From Telmatactis stephensoni (taxonomy: Eukaryota; Cnidaria; Anthozoa; Actiniaria; Isophelliidae): a stretch of 64,000 nt of DNA. The position numbers and the translations under genes are program-made. The notes beneath the pieces are model-generated. The model did no database searches, was not told the origin of the DNA, and was given only the letters and a program-made list of their open reading frames with translations. Shown here piece after piece: positions 21,896 through 34,009 of the stretch (position 1 is the stretch's first letter; each line of letters begins with the position of its first letter). The DNA lies in contig JALIZF010001003.1 of the NCBI GenBank assembly GCA_029948255.1, positions 60,557 to 124,556 of the forward strand, in the 5' to 3' direction.

Positions 21896-22938
21896 ATAGA
21901 AAGGCCTGGTAGCCTTTCTTTTATAAACTCAAAACACTAGTGGATTTGAATCTTTGTGGGGACTTTGTGATGTAGCCAAAGTCGTAATAGTGGACTTCCG
22001 AAGTATACTTCACTTGTCACATGCAAAGAAATCAAGGTGAGACTGCATGCAAAAAGCTTAGTCATTCACGAAAAATTGAACATTTTTGAGCTTTATGCAT
22101 GTAGCCTTGTTCGAAAGCCTCTGTTTGTACTAGATGAAGCATACCTTCAAAATGGACTGTTGAACACTGGTCCCCGCCCACCCTTCCTCCCAACCCATGT
22201 AAAACTCACTGAAAATGAGGCTAGCTTTTAGCAAGTATTTTACATAAATTATTTCAATTGAATAAAAGTAGTTTGTAGCATGAAATAACCAATTGGGACT
22301 CCAATGTTGAATGATTTGTTAAGAAATAGAAATGGGATTCCTGTGATAGAATATCTTGATAATTTATATTTTTAAGACATTCTACTTAAGATAGAAGTTA
22401 TGATCTTATTGTAAATTTCTTCCTTTAGAAGATTTGTTGTGCACTGCAATGATTAAAATAACATTCTTTGATTTTGTCTTTATGTTCAATCTACCTTCCC
22501 TTCATCATTGACATTCCCCTCCCTCCCTCCCTTAATCCCTTCCTCTCCTTTTCCCCCTTCCCCCTCCCTCCCTCGAATCATCCCCCCTTCCCCTCTCCCC
22601 CTTGGAGTTTTTAAGCCATTTTTTGTCAATCGTCGACCAAAGAATAGAGTATTATATACACAGCTGGGTTTAAGAAATGGAACCCCCCTTGGAAAAATCC
22701 TGGATCTGCTACTGCTCCCCCTCGCTTCCTGCAATCCTCTCTCCCATAGTTATACTCATTTCAATGTGTAGACAGTGGTTGCTCACTCTAATAATTCTTT
22801 GTTTCACATTGCTCACAACTTGTGAGCATATTCTTCATGTTGACAAGTTGTCCTTAAAAATTCTGTAGGTTGTTTGCTTTGTGAATCCCCTCAACTGTCA
22901 TAGTTTAATTCACTCAAACAATTCCTCTACCTGCCATC

Positions 22939-23057
22939 TAGGCTCAGATTTCAGCCTTCAGGGATTTGAGTGCCTGCGATACTCGTCCCTGTGATGAGTA
23001 CTCATGGGAATGAGTACTGTAGGCTCACAAATTCCTGACAGCTGAAATCTGAGCCTA
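22939..23057. mobile_element. Inverted-repeat element, 119 bp
   Basis: TAGGCTCAGATTTCAGC at 22939-22955 is perfectly inverted at 23041-23057. The inside includes GAGTACTCATGGGAATGAGTACT, another small hairpin. No ORF. Confidence 0.75.
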
Positions 23058-24022
23058 CCCTCCATCCCTCCCTCCTTACTTTTCCCTCCCTCCCTCCTTC
23101 CTTCCTCTTCATCATGGTATTCTAGTATCTCTTAATATATCACTCAGTGGGTTCCTCAGATAAGAACCAATAGTTAACAACAACAACAGCAAAATCAATA
23201 GAATGCAATTGCATTTGTGTGCCTTTAATATTTTACAATTTTCATTTGAGCAGATTTTTTCACAAGTGAAGTCTGTTTCATGACAGATTGGCTAGCAGAA
23301 CCCCTCAATACAACCACTCTTAACCAAAAAATTGCAACAAGTTGTTTGATAATTCCCAGTATTAGCAACTCTGGGCTCAGTTATTTGGTCTCCAGATAAA
23401 CTATACCAGTAACAATTAACCTTACAGCCTCAGTAAATGATTTACTATTTAACTTTTCTAATTAGGTCTACTGTATTTAACTTGTTTAATTATGCAAGTG
23501 GTTGAATAGAAAAGATTCCGCTAATGACTACCAAATAAGGAACTACTTATAACAAAGCATCATAGGAATTCCCCGTGGGGGTGAGGGAGAGTAAAATTTC
23601 AATTTCAAATTACGTTTTGTCAATGTTTTGATTCTTCATTTGAAATACGCCAAATAAAGAGGTTAGAGGACAAATTTGCTCCCTCTCCGCCACGGGTTAA
23701 TTTTGGACAGTATGATGCGGCATATTTTAAAATTTGATTTTTCTCTCGACTTCAATCTCTCTCTCCAATTAATATCGACCAATCAATGCGCATGTTAATT
23801 TGGATCCAGTCCTCTCGCCCCAAACAACCCTTGAGAGAGCACTGGTACCCTTAGTAAAAAGCATCTAAAATGACAACTAGACCTCTATCGAATTCACTAG
23901 ACTGACCTCGTAACAATAGATTCAAAATAAAATAACTGTTTATTTCAGTGTCAAATGTCTTCTAGTGCTTGCGCACTAATTGGGGGACATTGTACTCTCA
24001 CACACACACTACCACTACATTG

Positions 24023-24298
24023 AAGAGACCATGATACTAAGAGAGCGAAACTCGGTATTGATATCTGGTGTGATGTTTTTGGCGACTGAGGTTATTGTTA
24101 GTAACAACGCCATCGCGCGCGCAAGGCTCTCGAGCAACAGAATTTGATTTTTGATGTGCGCGTTCGCTTTGGGCAATCATATTGTGTTGCTTGAGAACCT
24201 TGCGTGCGATAGCGTTGTTACTAACAATAACCTTTGTCGCCACGAACATCGCACAGACATCAATACTGAGTTTCGCTCTCTTAGTATTATGGTCTCTT
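24023..24298. mobile_element. 276-bp inverted-repeat element
   Basis: AAGAGACCATGATACTAAGA at 24023 is inverted as TCTTAGTATTATGGTCTCTT ending at 24298. The arms run about 100 bp each with good pairing (AGCGAAACTC/GAGTTTCGCT, GTTATTGTTAGTAACAACGC/GCGTTGTTACTAACAATAAC). Short ORFs on both strands are by-products of the symmetry. Confidence 0.8.
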
Positions 24299-25868
24299 TC
24301 TTGTACATTCTAATATTGTATGCATACAACTCTCAGCTCAGTTCGTATTTGAAGTCGAGGCTGGGGTTTTCAGATCCATACATTTACTGGATTTTGTCTA
24401 CACAAGCCTCATCTTGAATTGTTTGAGTTCCATGGTCATTCAAGCGAGGTCGATAAAGGTCTATTGCTTAAAAAACGCGCGGTTTTTAGTAAATTTCCAG
24501 AAGTTTTCGTCAATTTCGTTATGCAATCAATATTATTCCGTAAATATTTCGTGTATATTTCCGTTGTCCGGCACAATGTGGAGTGCAAGAATTCAATGGG
24601 TGATATCAATAGATTATTTTAGCAGTAAAATGAATTCATTATTATGCGAAAACATTTTCAATTAATTACTAGGGTCAAGTAAAACCCAAAGTGTTGGCTA
24701 TCATTTTTCGTGTTGTTTTGCTCAATATTTTTGTTTTAATGCATTAATATTATGCCAACATAAGAACCGACGCTCGTTCGTACAGCGTGAACTGGATTCC
24801 CCCCTCCCCTCCCCCTCCCCCCCTCGACTGAGCATGCGCTGCAGAGATCTGCCTGTATTGTTTCACTGACGAAACTGCCACGCCCTCGATCAAAAACAAG
24901 TAACAGCGGCATACAAAAATGTAAATGATGATGATGATGATGATGGCGAAATTTATACTAGAAAACAAATGCAGGACGGATTATCAGATGATGATTTGTC
25001 TCGATGCAAATTCGTAGACGAATTTTGTCGAATAGACGGTAATTCATCTGACGAATAGACGGCAATTCATCTGAAAATACGTCCACACGTGGTGTTTTTA
25101 GACAGATCACCCGAATGATGAGTAATGGTCTATTACTCGTTTCTGGTCCGAGTTTATTTAAAGATGGGTTATTCGTTGGGTTATTGGACAAGACAAATAA
25201 CTCGTCCCGACGATTAACTCGTCTCTGGTATAAATTGTGCCACATGATCATATTCATAATCACTGATACAACCAATTTAAGAATAATCTCCAACATATCT
25301 AGGTGCATCAAACTTAGTTATTATACTTTGAATCGTGATATTCAAGTTGTACCAGTTTCTGTCACGTCACCAGTCACGCAAGTTCACAGAAAGTTTTTAT
25401 AAGATAAATATTGGCCAACATCAAATCATGTCACGCTCTAGTTTTCTAACTCGTGGTTTATAGCAATTACTTTCTTTTCTTGGATCACAATTAATGATCG
25501 AAGTAATGGCACGTCATTTTCCTCTTGTGTGACGATTGGGTTTAATAAATGATGAAACATTGTCTCCTAGGTTACGGATAAATGATGTCACGCTATCCTC
25601 GTCTTCGATGACGTACAAGATCAATTCTTTGCAATAAGCTTACCAATTTGTCGTGTTTTCTATATACAATGAATCAATTGCTTTGTTGCATTTAAAATAC
25701 TCACAAATCACAATTTTCCGGTGAATTGTTGACTGTGCGGAAAAAGTTCAATCGGTGGAGCTTTTGAACGCTCTCACCAGTGAATGGTTCTTTGGTGTTG
25801 TGACGTAGTTACGACGTAAAACAATGTGTCTCCATGGCAACGAAACCTCCTAAAGAATCCGTGAGAAT

Positions 25869-28800
25869 TTAATAATACCCTCCTTCGCTAGGATAGCGGT
25901 CATTATAGGGACCATATCCGTGCATTTGACCAGGGGCTGAGCTGTCATATCGAATTTGGTCCCCTTGGTAACCGTACTGCCCATCTTGCATGTACTGTTG
26001 ATCCATATATGGTTCCTGACCATATTCTTGCTGGTACCCTTGGTCAGTACCATATTGGCCGTAATCACCAACACCATCTTGATAATGTCCCTCTTGATAG
26101 TGATCCTGCATGTAATGGCTTTGGTCCTGGTATTGATTTTGGGAGCCATATTCCTGTAGTGCCATTGGAGACCCGTAGGGATTCTCAGCCGCATAATCAA
26201 AGCCCTGCTCGTAGCCCTGGTCTCTGCCGTAATAATAATCGTAGCCATTTTGCGGGTCTTCTTCGTATCCCTGGGTCTCCGGTGGATAGTCCTCGTACTG
26301 TGTTACGTGGAATCCAGGCGCGTTTCGTCCCGCCTCTGACACCCTCGGTTTTGTCGTCTGTGAGAGTTTCTGTTTAGGATCATCTTTTTTAGCTTTGTTT
26401 TTGTCTAGCAGTGCGGCCTTGCTGCCTGGGGCTCCGTCAGCGCTGCATACGCTAAGCCTGGGTGTGGCCGTCAAATGGTCGAGTTTCAATGGGGCCATGC
26501 TCTGTTTTCGTTCACTAGGATCTTTAAATGTTCGACCATGTGAGGCGCTTGTTAACATTGGGTTGGGTCTGTCAGGAAAATCGGCTCCGCTTAGCATCAT
26601 ACGCTTTGTATCTTCGGGATCGTCGGGATGAAGATCCCTCCAGTACTGATCAAGGAACTCCCCTAGATGAGCGCAGGCGTCTTCGAAGATGGCCTCATCG
26701 AGAGAGAGATCAAACATCTCCTAATAAAGAAGTCCAATACTATTATTACACTTTGTTGTATAGTACCAAAAACTTCGTCCAAATATGTTGGAGAGGATTG
26801 AATTACTCCGCTTAAATCCCCTGTTCTTCGTACGCCCTTTTAAATTCCTTACGCGTTTTTCCCCTTTAGTGTATTACAGGCGTAGATTACGATGAACGAA
26901 TGACATAGGACAAAACCTTAAAGGCTGAATTACACGGCCCGATTTGTCGGCCCGATTTTTGATAAGCTTCGTTCGGGAAAAGAGAGAAATCGGCCCGATT
27001 CGCAAAAATCTGTTGCAGTGCAACAGATTTTTCTGGTGTCGGGCCGATTTTTTGAATGAAAAAGGAGTGCAAAAAACAATACAACTCAAATCGGGCCGAC
27101 ATGTCGTACCGTGTAAATCAGCCATAAGGATGGTGGTGAGAACCAGGAAAGTCTAGCAAAACAAGTAACAAACTTGATCTGGGGTGCTCCATTGAATAAA
27201 ACTAAGTTGCTCACCTCGTTACACTGCAGTAGTTTTTGTGCACCCACTACTTGAACATTCATATTTTTCTTACTCCGACCTCGCAGTTTGATCAGCTTCT
27301 GAAGGATGTCGGGAAGCATTTTAATGTAGACGATGACAGGCGCCAGCGAGCAGTCGGTCAGCTGAGAGGGATGGTTGATGACCTCGCTGTCTACGATAAC
27401 TATGTTAAGACTTTTGGACAATTCATAGATCTGTTCGATTTCTCTTTGGACTTCAGCTGTAGAGATACATGAATTTAGTTTATAACTTGGCGGGACGTGG
27501 GGCATCCGCAAGGTCACATTGGTGTTAAATATCACGGGACTCCCTTGGGATCCCTTCGAAAGGGGATCACACTACACCGTTTCTAATGGTTTCTACTGAT
27601 ACGATAACTGTAGCAGGTTTACTTACGTGTAACGCGCTGACTACTTTTTGTCAGTCCAAACCCTTTTTCACTAGGATTCGACTTGGACGATCTCTTAGAA
27701 AGACCGATGTCTGTGTGAGCTTTGAAAATGTGTATTCTGAAAGAAAATGGTTAAAATCACTCAAAACATTCGTCCGTTTAACGTACCTACTAAATTGAAC
27801 ATTTACCAAGGCTTCTATAGCTTATAACTGACAAAAGTAACTGAATTAAACGTGGTTACACACACAGAGATATTGCCCGCTTTTGGTCAGTTGGCACCAC
27901 CGTTTGCATACTGAACTGCGCGCATCGCCAGACTAAAATCTCGACTGGGAATTGCATGGTTCTGGCGCTGCTAGAATCAGTTAGTCTCCTTCGCAGCCGT
28001 TATTAGGGTCGGGTTCCCTGTGGTCATTCCTCCCCACAAAAAAGAATCAGTCAGCGGCGGAGTTGTTAACATTGAATGATGTCTAAACACTTTGTTGGCT
28101 TCACGGTAGCCAATCGTCAAATTAATTCTCATCAAGATGTTTGTCTGGCAGGGCGTGTAACTATGCCAACGGTGGTGAAGGGCGGCCATCAATGAGTAAT
28201 GTAATGTACCGTTACTTTTTATTATTACTTGGTGGCCATCTTTAGAAATTCCTTATGGATCAATGGCAAATAATTAATAGTTTTGTGTGTGTTGTTACCT
28301 TCCAGAAAATCTCTTCTTTAGGTAGTTATATAAGGCTTTGTGCATGAGATCTGTGACCTGAAAATACCAATTGTAGTGTTAAATTATAAGAAGGCTGAAT
28401 AGGCCTATTCCGGGCCCCAAAATCGCCTAAAATTGCCCCAAATCGCCGTAAATGGCCTTAAGTTTTGAGCATCTTTGGAGATAATTTTGCTTAAATCGCC
28501 TAAAATCGCCTACCATCGCCCAAAATTACGGCGATTTTAGGGCCCGGATAGTAGTTTTAAGCAAGACTGGAAGTTTTTTGTTCATTTCGTATGATAAGAA
28601 ATATATAGGAAATTGCATTTTCCTATGCAGTAGCAACTGGGCAAAATACTTAGAAAAATTCATTTTCCTACCTATTTCCTAGATATTTCCTACCTTTTCA
28701 TTTTCCTGTGATAGGAAATATCCAGGAAATATGTAGAAAAACGTATCTTCCTAAATTTTGTCCAGTTCCTATCATAGGAAAATGCAATTTCCTATCATAC

Positions 28801-29224
28801 GAAATGAACAAAAATTGTTGCATGTTGAATTGGTTGGCTGGTCGGTTGACTGGTTGGTTAGTGGGTCAGTTGGTCTGTTTAGCTGGTTTGTCGGTGCTCA
28901 GTATTTTTGATCGTTTGTTTGTTTGTTTGTTTGTGGTTTGATGCGATGGTTGGTTTGTTCATTTGTTTGCTGGTTTTGTTTTTTGTTTTTTTCTTTCTTT
29001 GCCTCCTTGTGTGTATTTTGGTTGCTTGTTTCTTTGTTTGTTTTGACCTTTATCGACACTTCCTTTCGGGCTATCTCATCTCATGCGCCCAGCAACCTTT
29101 TCAAAATATTTGTTCAACTAACCTCATATCCTCTCAGGGAGGGCCCAAGAACGATAATGGGACGGGTAGCTGGCACAACTTCGTAGGGAGGCATCGAGAA
29201 TTCGCTTGATGAACTGATAGAGCT
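25869..29224 (-). CDS. CACNB: Voltage-gated calcium channel beta subunit, C-terminal five exons (5'-partial)
   Basis: Exons in transcript order: 29224-29123, 28357-28299, 27736-27627, 27456-27215, 26720-25869. They total 1,365 bases, 454 aa plus TAA; sites and phases all agree. Residues about 11-34 ([20 protein letters not shown]) match the start of the guanylate-kinase-like (GK) domain (PPYDVVPSMRPVVLVGPSL). [58 protein letters not shown] and [20 protein letters not shown] follow the family throughout. Known role: a cytoplasmic subunit whose GK groove binds the alpha-interaction domain of the pore subunit, aiding surface delivery and gating. The last exon adds a long Tyr/Gln/Gly-rich tail. 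SH3 and HOOK exons were not found upstream. The gene is convergent with the UBR5-like gene. Confidence 0.93.
26922..27124. mobile_element. MITE, TAA target duplication (family D)
   Basis: AGGCTGAATTACACGG at 26922-26937 is inverted as CCGTGTAAATCAGCC at 27109-27123. TAA occurs on both sides (26919-26921, 27125-27127). The inner TCGGCCCGATT motif repeats in both orientations. It lies in the last intron of CACNB. A TWA duplication suggests a PIF/Harbinger-type parent (established trait of that superfamily). Confidence 0.75.
28404..28553. mobile_element. Inverted-repeat element in CACNB intron (CTATTCCGGGCCC ends)
   Basis: CTATTCCGGGCCCCAAAATCGCC (28404-) pairs with GGCGATTTTAGGGCCCGGATAG (to 28551). 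AAATCGCC recurs several times inside. 150 bp, no ORF. It lies immediately upstream of the VTDLMHK exon. Confidence 0.7.
28574..28815. mobile_element. Inverted-repeat element with TTTTTGTTCATTTCGTATGA ends
   Basis: TTTTTGTTCATTTCGTATGATA (28575-) is inverted at 28794-28814. Inside are many short TTTCCT/AGGAAA repeats in both orientations. It sits next to the element at 28404 within the same CACNB intron. The following (GGTT/GTTT)n tract runs to about 29040. Confidence 0.75.
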
Positions 29225-30170
29225 CTAAAGCACAAAATAACATCAATTAGAATTAGAATTAGATCTATTTATTGCAATCATAGCATGAGCGACTAAGGGC
29301 ATTTTGTTATTTACTTAACCCTAGAAAGACGTAAGCAGGATTAAGACTCTTTGCAAAATGGCTAGTGAATTATTACTGTGTACTTTGGCTATTTCTAGTC
29401 TTTTCCGCAGGCAACCCTAACCCAGCAAGAAAAAAGGGGTTGCGTCTCCTCTTTCTTCTGTAGAGCCTCAGTTCCCTCTCAGTCATAGGAGACAGGAAGC
29501 CCAAGAGGAAGCGCTTGCAGAGGAGAATTCCAATTTCCTCACTTATTTCAAACAATTATAATAGAGCGCTTGCATTAAATCCATGAAACAAATGGTACTA
29601 ATTAGTACCAAATAACACTAATTAAACAAAAGAACAAATACTTTCGTGCTATTCAGTGCTATTTAGTGACTACTTATAATTCACGGATATAATTTAATGC
29701 CAGCACTCTACCATTTAGGTAAATCAATGAATTATAAAGATTAAATGCATTTAATTTCCAAAACCTTTCGGCGCTCGCTATCGCTGGTCTAAATAATAAC
29801 TAGCTCAAATATGGAGCGACGCCCCGGCCGTCACGTGATGAGTTAATCTCTTTCAATATGGCGGGAAAAGATTGACTGATTGATTGATAAAAAGTGTGAT
29901 TAAAAAACTACATTTTGAAATGACCGAGCTTGAGATTATTCAAAATACTGCTTTGTAAAAAGTAGATAGTAGTGAATTTTTCGACAGTTTTGATTTTTTC
30001 CAGGGTGGATGTCTTATTCGTTTTGGTAAGGATTTAGCATTCAAGGCTTTAAATGATTAAACTAGAAGTAATTGGATTACTAAAATAAAACAAAGCTCTA
30101 AAAATGTGAACTAACGACAGAGTTTCAACTGCAATATAGAGATAGACATAACAATTATTTCAAAAGATTT
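29225..30170. other. Sequence upstream of the first visible CACNB exon
   Basis: Expected to be CACNB intron, since the first visible exon starts in mid-protein. A minus-strand open stretch at 29373-29555 does not match SH3 or HOOK sequence. A small element lies at 29563-29709. No SH3 exon was recognised. Confidence 0.5.
29563..29709. mobile_element. Inverted-repeat element with TA flanks
   Basis: GAGCGCTTGCATTAAAT (29564-29580) pairs with ATTTAATGCCAGCACTC (29692-29708). TA lies at both outer edges (29562-29563, 29709-29710), as expected for a Tc1/mariner-type target duplication. No ORF. Confidence 0.6.
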
Positions 30171-30173
30171 TAA

Positions 30174-30374
30174 AGGCCAATTTACACTATTCAATTTTTT
30201 CTCACAACTTGTCGCATGCAACAACCCTACAACTTGCTTACAACTGTTGCATGCGACAAGAACAAAAGGTTGTAGGATTTTAAAACATGTTTTAAAACCT
30301 TACAATGTAAGCAAGTTGTAGGGTAGTTGCATGCGACAAGTTGTAAGCAAAAATTGTATCGTGAAAATTGGCCT
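30174..30374. mobile_element. MITE, TAA target duplication (family D)
   Basis: AGGCCAATTTACAC at 30174-30187 pairs with GTGAAAATTGGCCT at 30361-30374. TAA flanks it (30171-30173, 30375-30377). Inside, ACAACTTGTCGCATGCAACA and its complement recur several times, so most of the 201 bp folds back. Confidence 0.8.
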
Positions 30375-33300
30375 TAAAATCATTATCTCGTAGTTTCATG
30401 AAAAACGATCTTACACTTTACGTAAATACGTTTGTCTTCAAATGTAGAAGTCGAACTTGGTGCATGCGTAGTTAAAGTTTTCAACTCGTTATCTTGCTTA
30501 GCGGCAAGATGTTACAGATTTTTGAACTAGTATTCATAAACTTACAATTCAACATTATGACTATCTATGTATTTACATGCTGTGTTACAGCATCAATTTT
30601 GAACAAAACTATCTTATCCGAAATTTCATAATAAAGAAAAAATCATAAAAATAACATCAGAAAAGCGCAACAAATTATAGCTGGCCATCTCAAGTCTCAA
30701 GATTAGAGTTTTGGTTGCAACCTGAGTTTTTTGGTCTTCTTCTGGCCTCTAAGGCGTGCTTGAATTCTCATAGTTCGTTCACGGATTTCGAAGTAGTATA
30801 GTCCGTGCACTTCTACCCCATTGGAATGTATGGAATGCATGTTTCAAATTCCAACAGTCTACTTAAACAAAAAATGAATTCAAACGTCATGATTATATAG
30901 TAGTTACCATGCCTAGTAGTCGTTCTTCGAGGGACATTCTTGTGGGTTACCAATTTATGCTTGACTAAAACACACGTGAATCAATCGAAGAATTTTTAAG
31001 CCATAATTTGTATCTTCAGTCGGTTCTTTCTTGAATCAAAATTTGAATACTATCATCTTTTCTGATCTTTTTTTTACAGTAACCTAAATTACCATAAACG
31101 ATAAATTCGAACTCGGAAACCAACTTCTTCTTCTCTGATTTCTTCTGGAGTCATCATGGCTCCCCTCAAAATAGTACTAAGTTCAATTCAACGAAATGAT
31201 CTTTGCATCTACTTCACTTTTGTGGTCTTGACTTTAGCACCGCGAGTAAAAAACCTTAATACTGACCACAATTTACCATGTAAATTATTCAAACTGTTTG
31301 CCATACATAATTTACGGAGTTTTCTAAAGGGTGTTCTCGTTCCCATGTTCGGCTAGCGACACACAGAGTTCTTCTCATGATTTATGCAGATCAAGACTTT
31401 ATTATCTGATCAAAATGTAGGAGTTATCTTGTAATCGAGCGTATAGAGAGCAGAGTCTATTAAAGCGAAGTATTCTATTGAAATGGATTAGCATTGAAAT
31501 AAATAAACAAATTGAAAAGGTATAAAGTTGAATCCCTTAAAAAAACACTATAAAAATACCAAAAGAGTGAAGAAATTCCTTTGCGATTCCTGATAGAGGT
31601 TAGCTTTACGTATTTTCATACACCGTAAATATTTTATTCAAAGTCACATGATTGGATCTGGCATGCCCAGCATTGGGAAATCTTGTTGATCAGATGATTT
31701 TAAAGAAATGTGTGATCATGAACGTGGACGTTTCAAAGAGTGACTGAGACAAATTCCTAGAAGTTCCACATCTACATCAATTTGCAACTTTTAGTTTAAG
31801 AGGGGATTTTTTTCAAGTTCGAGCAGTGAACGACAAAAACTCCTGAGTTGAAGAATACCTGTTGTACAAAGCTAAAATCATTTCTGTTAGAAAGTTTAAG
31901 TTGTTTGTAAGTAGTTTTGGCCGATGAAAGTTGAATCAAAGTGTTAATCCAAAGCGAAAATTTGGATCGAAAATGAGGTTTAGGCCTTCATTTGCTCATT
32001 TGCTGTATGTTTTCTTTACATTCAGCTTGAAAAAGCTTACTCCCAACACAACTTCAAGAAAAAGTCTTTGTACAGTTCAAAAATCTATTGTAAACAAGTA
32101 TTTTATCTTCGTACATCAGTTTTTAACCGCTAGAAAAAGGATTTCAGTGTTAATCCAGAACGAAAATTTGGATTAAAATTCGCACGAAGGTCTAGTTTTT
32201 GGCGCTTTTCGCCATTATTGCTCGTCATTGGAAAAAATCTCCTCTTAATTAATTAATTGCACTAGTTTTGTATGACCCACTGAAAGGACGGAACTAGCTA
32301 ACCGTAAGATCTCGTGCGTAGATCTTGCTATCTTAAAAACCAAGCCAATTGTTCTTATTAAGTCGATTTTCTATTTAGTTATCAACGATGTCAAACTCCC
32401 CGCTATTTCAAACTATTTACAATTGATCTAATTCTCGATAACACTAGAGGTTTGTATGTTATGTGCTAAAGACATAGAACATATATATGACTATGATGAA
32501 GAAGATAATAAAAATAAAAGAAATTATAGATATGATACTGATAATCAAATTATTAGGTTAATATTATCTCGTGATATATAGTAACGGTTCATTTCATTAT
32601 TACTAATTATTTGAGCTATGATGATACTATTTAGTTAGTACTTGTAATGTTTCATGGTTATATTCGGTTTTCACTCTACTTTTTGCACTTTAGTAATTAT
32701 GTATTTATGAAATATCATCAGTGTAAGAGTGGTTTTCATTAACCCGTGAAATAAAGTGTATTTCTTTTAAAGTGTCTATAACATCAAGCCACAAATGATT
32801 TCCCTAAAAAGAACTTGGTCTCTTAAACAAAAATATTCTGAAAAGTCCTTCAATTTCTTTTGGCCGGGAAAAAGCGTTGCAAAGTTGTAGAAAGAGCACA
32901 TTTTGGGCATCCTTTAGAAAAAATTGTGAGAACTCTCGGGAAACTGAGACCCAGTATCGATGACGTATTCTAAGGAGTAAAGTTAAATTTCAATGCTACA
33001 AGCTCTTGTTATCCTTGTTGTTGCTATGCACTCTATTAAACTTCTGCTAAAAATTCTACTACTTTGATATAGCTATTTTGTGATATTTTAGTCTAAATGC
33101 CGTGACTAGACATTTGTCTCTTAAATTACGTCACTTACGAGTCTATTATTAACCAAATTCGTCCCAGCCTTCCAAAGAACGCGGATTTCAGTTTGGAGCG
33201 ACAGCTTTGAATGGGCGGGAACACTGGAAAAAGATTCACATCTTTGATTTCGCTTCAATTATATTTTTTCCCAAGATTCTCAACTTTTTAAAAAATGTTC

Positions 33301-33674
33301 ATTTTTGCTAGGGGTTATAGGGACTTTAAAATGTAATAGTCAGATTTATACAATAGAAAACTGAAAAGAGTTAGAGTGTAATAGTACTAAATACGCGAAA
33401 GTGTATTTCACGGATTTTTGAAAACCACTCAAATGTGATATGATAATTATAATAAATGATATTTTTGTAATCATAATCATAAAAATATGATGCTAATTGT
33501 GATGCTAATGAGTTAAGTAGCTAATGACGAGGAAAACGACGATGGCAATTCATAAATACATGTTCTACATTATTTTTGCTCATGATCGTGAGTTATTTCA
33601 GTTTTGGACTACATTATTAGTATTAGTATATTAGTATTAGTAAGTGTGAATCACGTTTGTGTATTTCCAAGGTC
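30375..33674. other. AT-rich non-coding stretch
   Basis: No supported gene. An imperfect direct repeat (GTGTTAATCCAAAGCGAAAA at 31941; GTGTTAATCCAGAACGAAAA at 32147) is the only structure seen. Short open frames are at chance level for this composition. Confidence 0.5.
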
Positions 33675-34009
33675 ATAGAGCGTTTTCACTTCCGATGACG
33701 TGATTTTACAAGATCAAAATATTTTTAGCCCTTTCTAGAGTCTTAACCGAAATCAAATTAACTGTATCTGGAAGAACAACCAAAATTTGTGGCAAACTGT
33801 TATGCTTTTATGCTATTCGAAAACGCGTGATAGTATGGTGTGCAGCAATTCGGTCACCGATTATTGGCGAAAGCCGAATATCAGAAAATTGCCCAAACTT
33901 TCCGAAGATAATTTCCTCGATGACATGTAAAAAATATCAGCTAACCAGCTTTTTTCGATATTTGATTTTGATTTTAGCTTGTTAATGACATCACGTGAAA
34001 ACGCTCTAT
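33675..34009. mobile_element. MITE with ATAGAGCGTTTTCAC ends
   Basis: ATAGAGCGTTTTCAC (33675-33689) is perfectly inverted at 33995-34009; the inner GATGACGTGATTTTA and ATGACATCACGTG are near-matching. 335 bp with no ORF beyond chance. Confidence 0.8.

Larger units (their letters stand above)
20856..25868. other. Convergent intergenic region with both 3' UTRs
   Basis: Between the stop codons of the UBR5-like gene (+) and CACNB (-). An AATAAA at 22261 is a possible poly(A) signal for the + gene; a closer one at 20861 is only six bases past the stop. Besides the repeats listed separately there are pyrimidine-rich stretches at 22505-22605 and 23055-23110. No additional coding exon is convincing. 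Confidence 0.5.

Noticed and set aside
26009..26377. Forward ORF opposite the CACNB last exon
   Set aside because: Antisense shadow of the Tyr/Gln-rich coding exon.
29373..29555. Reverse-strand ORF considered as a CACNB SH3/HOOK exon
   Set aside because: Although it contains EEIGILL, the rest does not match the SH3 domain in any frame and no suitable splice phase was found.
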